Assembly (NCBI GenBank): GCA_050250955.1
Contig: JBFWNR010000001.1
Coordinates: 558,001-622,000 of the forward strand
Direction of reading: 5' to 3'
Source: CAWAYR01 sp050250955
GTDB taxonomy: Bacteria > Acidobacteriota > Vicinamibacteria > Vicinamibacterales > UBA2999
DNA length: 64,000 nucleotides
The notes beneath the pieces were generated by a model. It had not been told where the DNA came from. It searched no databases and saw nothing but the letters and a program-made list of their open reading frames with translations. Made by a program: the position numbers and the translations under genes. Below, piece after piece: positions 24,568 to 32,907 of this stretch (the first letter of the stretch is position 1; each line of letters opens with the position of its first letter).

Positions 24568-25830
24568 CTACGACCCGGCGCGGTAACGCGGCTCCTGCCC
24601 CATGACCTTCGCCGGATCGGCTCCCGGCTTCGGCCGGAACTTCTGTACCCGGCCGCCGAACACTTCGGCGGTGTAGAGATTGCCTTCCTGATCCACGGTC
24701 AGCGAGTGCGGGCCGTTGAACTGCCCGGGCTGGCCGCCCGGGCCGCCCCACCCGTAGAGATAGCGGCCGTCGAGGTCGTACTTCAGCATCCGCATCGTGC
24801 CGCCGTCGGCGACCCACAGGAACTGGTCGGTCGAGATGAAGTGCGCGTAGGGCGACGACCGGACGCCGGTCGTCCACATGTCCAGGAAGGTGCCGTGCTC
24901 GTCGAACACCTGAATCCGCCGGTGGCCGCGGTCGACGACGAACAGCCGCCGATCGGCGCTGATGGCGATGCTGTGGACGGTGTTGAACTCGTTCGGCCCG
25001 GGATTGCCGGGATCCTTCGGCGCGGTGCCCCAGTCCATGAGGAACGCCCCGTCCTTGTCGAACTTGGCGACGCGGGTGCCGCCGTAGCCGTCGGTGACGA
25101 AGAAGGTGCCGTCGGGCAGCCAGGCGATGTCGGTGGGCCGGTCGAAGAGGCGCCCGGCGTCGCGGCCGCGCTGGCCCTTGGTGCCGAGCGTCAGCACCAG
25201 CTTGCCGTCGTAGGTGAACTTGTGGACGACGTGGAGCTGGTCGTCGAACACCCAGACGTGCTTCTCGGGGTCGTACGGGCTCATCTTGATCTTGTGCGGG
25301 CCGCGCCCGCACGGGGCGGCGAAGAGCGCGTCGTGCTGCGGCCACCACTGGACCATCCTGCCGTCGCGATCGACGACGAAGATGACGTGGTGGTAGCGGC
25401 GCTCCCAGCCGCGCCGGGCGACCGGCTCGCAGGTGGCGCCGCGCCCGTCGTCGTTGCCGGTCGCGTTGCCGCGCGACGGCGACAGCATCGAGTACGGCGT
25501 CCACGGCCTGGCCCCGGGCGGCAGCGGCAGTTCGCCGCGCTGGGCGATCCAGATCCGGTCGGGACTCTCGGCGAACACCGCGCCGACCGAGCCCCACGTC
25601 CAGCCGTCGTGGCTCACCCCGTCGGGCCCGTCGGGCAGTGGCTGCGGCCAGTTCGGCACCGGTTCGTAAGGGCCGAACTCCTCCTGCCCGCCGCGTTCCT
25701 GCGGGGCAGGCGTCGCGGCTGGCGAGGCCGCAGGGGCGCCCGCGTCGGTCGGCGGGGCGGGCGGCGCGCACGCGGCGACCGCGAGTGCCGCCACGGCGGC
25801 GAGGCCCGACAAGCCGAGCTGTGTGCGCAT
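24568..25830 (-). CDS. NHL-repeat beta-propeller lipoprotein
   Basis: A 420-residue predicted lipoprotein with lipobox VAAC near residue 21, an Ala/Pro-rich linker to ~45, then a six-bladed NHL-type propeller. Blade signatures include HKFTYDGKLVLTLGTKGQRG, WLPDGTFFVTDGYGGTRVAKFD, NTVHSIAISADRRLFVVDRG and HSLTVDQEGNLYTAEVFGGRVQKFRP. NHL propellers bind proteins or carbohydrate, or act as lyases or lactonases; no catalytic residue set is obvious. AGGAG lies at the right distance before the ATG at 25830. It closely parallels the neighbouring NHL gene, as if by tandem duplication, with this copy gaining the lipid anchor. Confidence 0.85.
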   Translation of the reverse strand: MRTQLGLSGLAAVAALAVAACAPPAPPTDAGAPAASPAATPAPQERGGQEEFGPYEPVPNWPQPLPDGPDGVSHDGWTWGSVGAVFAESPDRIWIAQRGELPLPPGARPWTPYSMLSPSRGNATGNDDGRGATCEPVARRGWERRYHHVIFVVDRDGRMVQWWPQHDALFAAPCGRGPHKIKMSPYDPEKHVWVFDDQLHVVHKFTYDGKLVLTLGTKGQRGRDAGRLFDRPTDIAWLPDGTFFVTDGYGGTRVAKFDKDGAFLMDWGTAPKDPGNPGPNEFNTVHSIAISADRRLFVVDRGHRRIQVFDEHGTFLDMWTTGVRSSPYAHFISTDQFLWVADGGTMRMLKYDLDGRYLYGWGGPGGQPGQFNGPHSLTVDQEGNLYTAEVFGGRVQKFRPKPGADPAKVMGQEPRYRAGS

Positions 25831-25977
25831 CCGTGGCACTCCTGGCGGCGCGGGCACGGGCAGGCGACGCGGACGTGGGAGGCAGCGGCGCGGCTGCCCG
25901 GTTGCACACGCCGCCGCCCCCACGCCCGTCGGCGTCGCGGTCGGTGCCGCGACTCCCGATCGGGTGGTGTCAGTCGA

Positions 25978-27093
25978 TCAGTTCGTGCCCTTGCTGTACG
26001 GGCCCATCAGGTGTTCGCGATTGGCGCCCGGCTTCGGGCGGAACTTCTGCGGCCGGCCGACGTGGACGTCGGCGGTGTAGAGGTTGCCCTCGCTGTCGGT
26101 GGAGAACTGGTGAACGCCCCAGAAGCCGCCCGGGAACGACCCGAAGGTGCCCCACGAGTAGAGCAGCTTGCCGTTGAGGTCGAACTTGGTGAACTTCTGG
26201 GTGATGCCGTCGGCCACCCACAGGTGCTGGTCCTCGGTGAGGAGGAACGAGTAGGGCCGGCGGACGTTGGGCCAGACGTCGAGGAACTTGCCGTTCTCGT
26301 CGAACACCTGGATGCGCGAGTTGGCGCGATCGCTGACGTAGACGCGCTTGTTCTTGTCGACGGCGATGGCGTGCACCGTGTTCATGTAGCCGGGCCGGGT
26401 CTCGTTCGGCTCGTTGCCCTTCTGGCCCCACTCGAGCAGGAACTTGCCGTTCTTGTCGAACTTGGCGACGCGGGTGTTCACGTAGCCGTCGCTGACGAAG
26501 AAGGTGCCGTCGGGCAGCCACGCCACCTCGGTCGGCCGGTTGAAGTGGGTGGCGTCGTGGCCGGGCTGCATCGGCGTGCCGACCGTCATCACCAGCTTCT
26601 TGCCGTCGCGGGTGAACTTGTAGACGGCGTGCGCGCCGTCGTCGACCAGCCAGACGTGCCGCTCGGGATCGTAGGGGCTGACCAGCACGCGGTGCGGCCG
26701 CACGAACATCTTGTTGTGCTGATCCCACGACTCGATGAGCTTGCCGTTGCGGTCGACGACGTTGAAGACGTGGTCCCAGCGCGGATGGCGGGCGGGGTCC
26801 TTCTGCGACAGGTCGTAGCCCGAGGCGTTGCGCGACGGGATGAAGCTGTTGGCCGGGCCGCGATCGTCCTTGATCTCCGGCAGACAGCCGCGGTTGAAGA
26901 TGTAGACGCGGTCGGGGCTCTCCGCCCAGATGCCGCCGGTCGATCCGATGACGTGACCGGCGCCGCAGTAGTTCTGTGGCCAGCCGGCGACCAGTTCGTA
27001 GGGGCCGGTCTCGTCGCCGCCACCCTTCTGGGCCAGGACGGTGATGCCGAACGCGAGCGCGAGGGCCGCGCACACGGCGCCGATGTGCTTCAT
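25978..27093 (-). CDS. NHL-repeat beta-propeller protein, secreted
   Basis: A 371-residue exported protein with signal peptide (residues 1-22) and an NHL propeller: RVLVSPYDPERHVWLVDDG, WLPDGTFFVSDGYVNTRVAKFD, NTVHAIAVDKNKRVYVSDRAN and STDSEGNLYTADVHVGRPQKFRP. It is a clear paralogue of the 24568-25830 product and, like it, begins with a GPYE(L/P)V..WPQ segment. It lacks the lipobox, so it is predicted to be soluble in the periplasm. GAGGAGG lies upstream of the ATG at 27093; a GTG three bases earlier is possible. It sits 17 bases after the TPR protein gene within the TonB-receptor operon. Confidence 0.85.
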   Translation of the reverse strand: MKHIGAVCAALALAFGITVLAQKGGGDETGPYELVAGWPQNYCGAGHVIGSTGGIWAESPDRVYIFNRGCLPEIKDDRGPANSFIPSRNASGYDLSQKDPARHPRWDHVFNVVDRNGKLIESWDQHNKMFVRPHRVLVSPYDPERHVWLVDDGAHAVYKFTRDGKKLVMTVGTPMQPGHDATHFNRPTEVAWLPDGTFFVSDGYVNTRVAKFDKNGKFLLEWGQKGNEPNETRPGYMNTVHAIAVDKNKRVYVSDRANSRIQVFDENGKFLDVWPNVRRPYSFLLTEDQHLWVADGITQKFTKFDLNGKLLYSWGTFGSFPGGFWGVHQFSTDSEGNLYTADVHVGRPQKFRPKPGANREHLMGPYSKGTN

Positions 27094-27110
27094 CACGACT
27101 GCCTCCTCAA

Positions 27111-28037
27111 TTACCGGTCACCCTTCTTGAGTTCCTTGACGAACGTCTCCGCCTGGGCCGCCTCGGGCGTGCCCGGATGGGCGCTGACGACGCGCTCGAA
27201 CAGCTCGAGCGCCTTGGCGACGTCGCTGCGGCTGAAATACACCTTGCCCATGCCGAGCAGACCCGCCGCCGAGTCCGGCCGGGCGGCCAGCACCCGCTGG
27301 AACTCCGCCTCGGCCTCGGCCACCTTGCCCTGCGCGAAGAGCACCGCCCCGAGCGTCGCCGTCGCCTCGGCCGCCAACCCGTCCCTGGCGAGGTCCGGCT
27401 TGGCCGCCAGGCCCTTCTGCAGCGCCGCCACCGCCTTGTCGTAGTCCTGGGTGTCGACGTAGGCGCTGCCGAGCTGGAACTGGATCGAGGCGTCGCCGGG
27501 GGCGAGCGAGGCTGCCTTCTCGAGCGCGCCGACCGCCTCGGCCGGCCGCTTGAGCTGGAAGTAGGCCAGCGCCAGGTTGACGTAGAGCGGCGCCACGGTC
27601 GGCGACGCGGCGACCGCCGCCTCGAACTTGGCCGCCGCCTGGGCGAAGTCCTTGGCGTTGAAGGCCGCCACGCCTTCCTGGAACTCCTTCGACCCGGCCG
27701 CGGCCGCCTTGGCCAGCGAGAAGTCGAAGTTGCGGTCGGTGCCGGCGACCAGCCGGATGGTGTCGTCGATCGGCTGGAAGCCCTCGTGGTTGACCTTGAC
27801 CTGGTATTCACCGGCCTGAAGGCCACGGCGGTAGAAGCGGCCGTCCCGGTCGGTGGTGATCGTCACTTCGCGGCCGCGCTCGACGTTCACGAGCCGGATG
27901 TTCACGCCCTGGAGGGGCTTGCCGGCGTCGTCGACGATGCGGCCCTTGATGACGCCCAGCTCCATCTGGGCCGCAGCGGGAGCGGCGCCGACGACGAGCG
28001 CCGCCCCCAGCACGACCGCGACAGCGATTCCCCGCAT
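27111..28037 (-). CDS. secreted carboxypeptidase-regulatory / TPR protein
   Basis: A 308-residue exported protein. Signal peptide 1-23 (ending AAAQ), a carboxypeptidase-regulatory-like beta module (about 27-105, GVIKGRIVDDAGKPLQGVNIRL to GEYQVKVNHEGFQ), then about five TPR units from residue 113, for example LYVNLALAYFQLKRPAEAVG and IQFQLGSAYVDTQDYDKAV. Together these suggest a periplasmic scaffold. It starts 7 bases after the stop of the TonB receptor gene with GAGG before its ATG, so both are expected on one mRNA. The shared regulatory-like module with its neighbour suggests physical contact, by inference. Confidence 0.85.
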   Translation of the reverse strand: MRGIAVAVVLGAALVVGAAPAAAQMELGVIKGRIVDDAGKPLQGVNIRLVNVERGREVTITTDRDGRFYRRGLQAGEYQVKVNHEGFQPIDDTIRLVAGTDRNFDFSLAKAAAAGSKEFQEGVAAFNAKDFAQAAAKFEAAVAASPTVAPLYVNLALAYFQLKRPAEAVGALEKAASLAPGDASIQFQLGSAYVDTQDYDKAVAALQKGLAAKPDLARDGLAAEATATLGAVLFAQGKVAEAEAEFQRVLAARPDSAAGLLGMGKVYFSRSDVAKALELFERVVSAHPGTPEAAQAETFVKELKKGDR

Positions 28038-28044
28038 GGTCGCC

Positions 28045-30981
28045 TCAGAAGCGCAGCCGGATCCCCAGCTGGCTCTGCAGCGGGAAGTTGGCCGACGTGG
28101 ACACGTTGAAGTTCGCGGACCGGCGGTTGCCGGTCGGCGCCACCGGGTTGAGCCGGTTGAAGGCGTTGAAGACGTCGAAGTAGAAGTCGAGGCTCTCGAG
28201 CCGGCCCGGCAGCGGCTGCTGGTAGCGGAGCGAGAAGTCGACCGTGAACGACCCGGGGCCGCGGATGCCGAAGGGCACCGCCCGTCCCAGGCTGTCGAGG
28301 TCCGACAGAATCGGCATCGTGAGGTCGTTGATGCCGCGGATCGGCCGGTCGTTGTTGTCGAGGTCGCCGTTGACGTCGCTGCCGACCGTCTCGTTGATCG
28401 GCGCGCCGCTGATGGCGCTGACCACGGTGGCCAGCGTCAGGCTGCGCCACGGGTTGACGCTGGCGCTGCCGGCGAACACGTGGGTGCGGTTGAACTGGAA
28501 CTCGCCGTAGTCGGCGCGGATGTCGTTGTCCAGCCAGACCCGGCGGGTGTCCGGGTTGCCGCTGCCGACGTAGTTGCTGCGCTGGAGCGTGTAGGCGATG
28601 CGGCCGCTCCACCGGTTGGCCATGCGGCGGACCAGCGAGGCCTGCAGCGACTTGTAGTTGCCGTCGAAGGCATTGCTGGTCTGCGATTGCAGCACGCGCA
28701 GGAAGTTGACGCCGCGGGCTTCGGCCGGGATCAGCGTGCCGCCCGGGTCGAAGGCGTTGATGCCGGGCCGGACGCCGTTGACCGGTTCGTTGATGTCGAC
28801 GACGCCGAGCTGGTTGCGCGAGGCGTTGGCGACGTAGTCGAGCGACAGCGCCATGTTGCCGAACAGCTCCTGGCTGACCCCGGCGCTCCACGACCAGGTG
28901 TGCGGCATCTTGCGATCGGGGCTGTCGATGCGCGGGTTGCGGTTGAAGGCGGTGCCGGCGACGACCTGGTCGCGCAGGGCGTTGAGCGCCGCCTGGCCGG
29001 CCGGCGAGAGTCGGGCGACACCGGGGTTGCCGGCGGTGTCGGTGATGAGGTCGGGGGTGAGCACGACCGCCGCCAGCGGGTTGGAGGCGTTGATCGAGAT
29101 GGTCGGGTAGAGGGTCCGCACCCCGCTCTGCTGCAGGGTCAGGTCGTGGACCACCGGCACGTAGGCGTAGAACTTGCCGACGCCGCCGCGGACCACGGTC
29201 CGCCCGGTGCCCAGCACGTCCCACGCCATGCCGGCGCGCGGCGCGAAGGCGTTGTCGTGATTGGGGGTCTGCTTATGGTTGTCCCAGCGCAGGCCGAGGT
29301 TGAGGGTGACCCGGTTGGTCAGCGCCCACTTGTCCTCGACGAAGAGATACCGGCGCTGGTCCTTCGAGACGATGGCGTAGCCGTAGTCGTCCTGCGGGCC
29401 GACCGTGACGTCGAACTGGAACGGACGGGTGGTCGGGTCGGCGGGATTGTACGGGGCGTCGCCGGCGAACTGGAACGTCCCGGAATCGAAGGTCGAGCGC
29501 GGATCCATGTGGTTCCAGCTGTAGCCGCCGCCGACCTTGAAGGTGTGCTCGCCGCCGAACAGGCTGGGCACGAAGTAGCTGAAGGCCTGGTCGAACACGT
29601 AGCTGCGGATCACGGTCGTCGGCCCGGAACCGCCGGTGCCGGTGGTGTAGCTGGGGTGCACGTTGCGCTGGCCGATCGAGAACGGATCGCGGCCGCCGAA
29701 TCCGATCGCGTCGCCGCTGTCGTCGAAGAAGCCCTGCGGCGCGGTGGTCAGTTCCTCGCCGATGCGGCCGAAGCGGGTCACGCTCGACAGGCGGTCGGTC
29801 AGCACGCTGGTGTAGGTGCCGGCGACCATGTGATCCCAGTCGGCCTCCCACACCCGGGCGTCGGGCGTCTCGGTGTTGGAGTTGAAACCTTCACCGCGCG
29901 AGTTGGCGGTCTCGAGCAGCCAGCGGACGTTGATGAAGTTGCGGTCGTTCAACTGGACGTCGCCGCGGGCGAAGTAGTTGTTGGCGCGCACCGTGAAGTA
30001 GCCGATCTGGTCCACGGCCAGCGGCGCCGCCGCGGCCGGGAACCGCTTCTGGCCGGCGAGGTCCTCGTTGTCGCGCTCGTAGGTGAAGTAGTAGTGGGCG
30101 CGGTTCTGGACGATCGGACCGCCGAGGCCGAAGCCGCTCTGCCACGTCCGCACCGGCGGCTTGTCGGCGCCGCTGGACAGGAACTTGTCGCGGGCGTTGA
30201 GCGTCTCGTCGCGGAAATAGGTGTAGGCGCGGCCGTGCAGCTGGTTGGTGCCGCCGCGGGTCACCATGTTGATGATGGCGCCGGCGCCGCCGCCGTACTC
30301 GGAGCTGTACTGGTTGGCCAGCACCTGGTACTCCTCGATGTTGTCGAGGACGACGCGCACCTGGGTGCCCTGGCTGCCGCCGAGGCGGTCGTCGTTGTTG
30401 TACATCCCGTCGAGCAGGTAGACGTTCTGCTGCGACGGCGACCCGTTGGCCACCACCTGGCCGCCCTCGAAGGTGGACTGCGCCGGGTTGGGGGTCATGC
30501 CGGGAATGAGCTGGGTCAACCCGGTGAAGTTGCGGAAGTTCGACGGCACGTCCTCGATCTCGCGCCGCGACAGGCTGCCGCCGATCTGGTTGCTGGTGCG
30601 TTCGACCAGCGGCGACTCGCCGGTGACGACCAGGTTCTCCTGGATGCCGGCCACCGCCAGCTTGAGCTCCAGCGTGATGGTGCCGCCGGGCGCCAGCAGC
30701 AGGCCGGTGCGGCCGGCGCTGCCGAAGCCGGCCATCTCGACGCGGACGTCGTAGGTGCCGGGCTCGAGGGCCGGAATCGAATAGCCGCCGGTCTCGGCGG
30801 TCACCGCCTCGCGGGTGAAGCCGGTAGCCGGGTTGGTCACCACCACCGTGGCGCCGGGAAGGGCCAGCCCATCCGGATCGAGCACCCGGCCGGTGATCGA
30901 TCCCCGCTGCTGAGCCAGCGCCGGGGACGACGCCGCGAAACAGACGGACAAGACGAGCAGCAGAAGCCGCGCAGCCACCAT
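28045..30981 (-). CDS. TonB-dependent receptor with N-terminal carboxypeptidase-regulatory domain
   Basis: A 978-residue outer-membrane receptor of the Oar-like group common in Acidobacteriota. Signal peptide 1-23; regulatory-like beta module (25-105, GSITGRVLDPDGLALPGATV); plug domain with LVVTGESPLVERTSNQIGGS, VYLLDGMYNNDD and VLANQYSSEYGGGAGAIINMV; then a large barrel ending in LRF, the C-terminal aromatic of outer-membrane proteins. These receptors import or bind bulky ligands with energy from TonB. No TonB box is recognised, and the ligand is unknown. AAGGAGG precedes the ATG. It is the first gene of a five-gene envelope operon and divergent from the amidase. Confidence 0.92.
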   Translation of the reverse strand: MVAARLLLLVLSVCFAASSPALAQQRGSITGRVLDPDGLALPGATVVVTNPATGFTREAVTAETGGYSIPALEPGTYDVRVEMAGFGSAGRTGLLLAPGGTITLELKLAVAGIQENLVVTGESPLVERTSNQIGGSLSRREIEDVPSNFRNFTGLTQLIPGMTPNPAQSTFEGGQVVANGSPSQQNVYLLDGMYNNDDRLGGSQGTQVRVVLDNIEEYQVLANQYSSEYGGGAGAIINMVTRGGTNQLHGRAYTYFRDETLNARDKFLSSGADKPPVRTWQSGFGLGGPIVQNRAHYYFTYERDNEDLAGQKRFPAAAAPLAVDQIGYFTVRANNYFARGDVQLNDRNFINVRWLLETANSRGEGFNSNTETPDARVWEADWDHMVAGTYTSVLTDRLSSVTRFGRIGEELTTAPQGFFDDSGDAIGFGGRDPFSIGQRNVHPSYTTGTGGSGPTTVIRSYVFDQAFSYFVPSLFGGEHTFKVGGGYSWNHMDPRSTFDSGTFQFAGDAPYNPADPTTRPFQFDVTVGPQDDYGYAIVSKDQRRYLFVEDKWALTNRVTLNLGLRWDNHKQTPNHDNAFAPRAGMAWDVLGTGRTVVRGGVGKFYAYVPVVHDLTLQQSGVRTLYPTISINASNPLAAVVLTPDLITDTAGNPGVARLSPAGQAALNALRDQVVAGTAFNRNPRIDSPDRKMPHTWSWSAGVSQELFGNMALSLDYVANASRNQLGVVDINEPVNGVRPGINAFDPGGTLIPAEARGVNFLRVLQSQTSNAFDGNYKSLQASLVRRMANRWSGRIAYTLQRSNYVGSGNPDTRRVWLDNDIRADYGEFQFNRTHVFAGSASVNPWRSLTLATVVSAISGAPINETVGSDVNGDLDNNDRPIRGINDLTMPILSDLDSLGRAVPFGIRGPGSFTVDFSLRYQQPLPGRLESLDFYFDVFNAFNRLNPVAPTGNRRSANFNVSTSANFPLQSQLGIRLRF

Positions 30982-31089
30982 GTGAAGCCCTCCTTGTGGA
31001 GCCGGTCGATCGAGGAGAGCCTACCGGCGTCCATGACCGGCGCGGTGTCAAACCATGTCGACGGATTGTCTACGAGTTGTCTTTCGCGG

Positions 31090-31118
31090 TTGACTCGCCG
31101 TCGGCGCTGCCGCACCAT
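31090..31118 (+). promoter_or_regulatory. candidate promoter of the amidase gene
   Basis: TTGACT (31090-31095), 17 bases, CACCAT (31113-31118). It would give a ~25-base leader ending in the GGAGG at 31139-31143. Confidence 0.35.
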
Positions 31119-31149
31119 CGGCGCGCGGTTCGACCCGCGGAGGCAGCCG

Positions 31150-32856
31150 ATGCGCGTACGTTCGTTGGTCCCGATTCTCGTCACCGTCGGGTTGGCCGCC
31201 TGCGCCGGCCCGACCGCCCCGCCGGCGCCGGCCGTGCCGTTCTCCGTCGTCGAGGCGAGCATCGCCGACATGCAGCAGGCGATGGCCGACGGGCGGGTGA
31301 CCTCCCGCCAGCTGGTCGAGCAGTACCTGCAGCGGATCGCCTTGTACGAGGAGCGCGTCAACGCGACGCTGGCCGTGAACGCCACGGCGCTGGCCGAGGC
31401 CGACCGGCTGGACGCCGAACGGCGCGCCGGCCGGGTGCGCGGCCCCCTGCACGGCATCCCGATCGCGCTCAAGGACAACGTCCACACCACCGACCTGCCG
31501 ACCACCGGCGGCGCCGCGGCGTTCGAAGGCTTCGTGCCGCCCTACGAGGCCACGCTCACCACGCACCTGCGCGAGGCCGGCGCGATCGTCCTCGCCAAGA
31601 CCGTGCTCACCGAGCTGGCCAACTTCATCGCCCAGGGGATGCCCGGCAACTACAGCGCGCTGGGCGGCTACGGGCTCAATCCCTACGACCCGCGCCGCGA
31701 CCCGCGCCAGGCGACGGCCGACGGCCGGCCGGTGGCCAGCACCGGCGGGTCGAGTTCGGGCATCGGCACGGCGATGAACTTCTGGGCCGCCAACGTCGGC
31801 ACCGAGACCTCGGGGTCGATCCTGAGCCCGTCGAACCAGAACATGCTCGCCGGGATCAAGCCGACGGTCGGGCGGGTGAGCCGCTACGGCGTGATTCCGA
31901 TCACCGCCGACCAGGACACGGCGGGGCCGATGGCCAAATACGTCGCCGATGCCGCCGCCCTGCTCGGGGCGATGGAAGGCGCCGCCCCGGACCCGCACGA
32001 CCCGGCCACCAGCACCTGCACCCCGCCGCCCAATCGCGACTACACCGTGCACCTCAAGCGCGAGGCCCTGAAGGGGGCCCGGATCGGCATCCCGCGCGCC
32101 TTCTACTACGACCGCATCACGGTGGCCGGCGAGAAAGAGCCGCGCGGCGGGCTGAACGAGGCTCAGGCGGCGGCAATGGCCGAGGCCATCGCGGTGCTGA
32201 AGGCAGCGGGGGCCGAGATCGTCGATCCGGCCGACATCCCCAGCGTCGTCGAGACCGACCCGGCGAAGAACGTCCTGGCCTGGGGCACCTGCAGCGGCAC
32301 CGACGGCGCCAAGGGCAGGGACGCCAACTGCTCGGTGGTCCTGAAGTACGGCATGAAGCGCGACTTCAACCTGTGGCTGGCGACGCTCGGTGCCGCAGCG
32401 CCGGTGAAGACGCTGGCCGAGCTGCGGGCCTGGAACACCGCGCACGCCAGCCGCGGCGCCATCAAGTACGGGCAGGCCAACCTCGACGTCTCCGACGAGA
32501 TGGACGTCGACGAGGACCGGGCCCGCTGGGACGCCGATCGCACGAAGGACGTGTGGCTCGCCGGCACCCACGGGATCGACGAGGTGCTGGCGGCGCACCA
32601 GCTCGATGCGCTGCTCTTCCCCGGGGCCAGCGGCGCGGCCATCGCCGCCAAGCCCGGCTACCCCACCGTCATCGTCCCGTTCGCGCTGGTCGCCAACGCG
32701 CCGACGCCGCCGCTCCCGGACGGATTCGCGGCCCGGCCGATTCCCTACGGCGTCAGCTTCTCGGCCGGCGCGTGCAGCGAGCCCCGGCTCATCGAGCTGG
32801 CTTACGCCTTCGAGCAGGCGACCCGCAAGCGCACGCCGCCGCCCGGCTTCCCCTAG
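31150..32856 (+). CDS. amidase-signature-family lipoprotein
   Basis: A 568-residue amidase signature enzyme, which hydrolyses amides through a Ser-Ser-Lys triad. The catalytic Lys is in GIPIALKDNVHT, and the serine pair is in STGGSSSGIG plus GTETSGSILSPS. The N-terminus has a lipobox LAAC (Cys 18), so the enzyme should be anchored at the membrane outside the cytoplasm. This is an unusual site for a family known mainly from the cytosol, though exported members exist in soil bacteria. GGAGG six bases before the ATG sets the start. The frame is open for kilobases upstream, but only antisense to the TonB receptor gene. Natural substrate unknown. Confidence 0.9.
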   Translation: MRVRSLVPILVTVGLAACAGPTAPPAPAVPFSVVEASIADMQQAMADGRVTSRQLVEQYLQRIALYEERVNATLAVNATALAEADRLDAERRAGRVRGPLHGIPIALKDNVHTTDLPTTGGAAAFEGFVPPYEATLTTHLREAGAIVLAKTVLTELANFIAQGMPGNYSALGGYGLNPYDPRRDPRQATADGRPVASTGGSSSGIGTAMNFWAANVGTETSGSILSPSNQNMLAGIKPTVGRVSRYGVIPITADQDTAGPMAKYVADAAALLGAMEGAAPDPHDPATSTCTPPPNRDYTVHLKREALKGARIGIPRAFYYDRITVAGEKEPRGGLNEAQAAAMAEAIAVLKAAGAEIVDPADIPSVVETDPAKNVLAWGTCSGTDGAKGRDANCSVVLKYGMKRDFNLWLATLGAAAPVKTLAELRAWNTAHASRGAIKYGQANLDVSDEMDVDEDRARWDADRTKDVWLAGTHGIDEVLAAHQLDALLFPGASGAAIAAKPGYPTVIVPFALVANAPTPPLPDGFAARPIPYGVSFSAGACSEPRLIELAYAFEQATRKRTPPPGFP

Positions 32857-32893
32857 CGGCCGTCGGTCCGCCACCTGGGTGACGTCTCTCCGG

Positions 32894-32899
32894 TAAGCT
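32894..32899 (+). promoter_or_regulatory. -10 element, leaderless promoter of the cyclase gene
   Basis: TAAGCT, eight bases before the GTG at 32908. Confidence 0.4.
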
Positions 32900-32907
32900 C
32901 ACCGGGA

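Noticed and set aside
27853..31149. More than 3 kb of open frame on the plus strand leading into the amidase
   Set aside because: It is antisense to the TonB receptor and TPR genes, its translation is Arg/Ala/Val-rich with no domain, and its openness follows from the G/C-biased third codon positions. The amidase has its own GGAGG and start at 31150.
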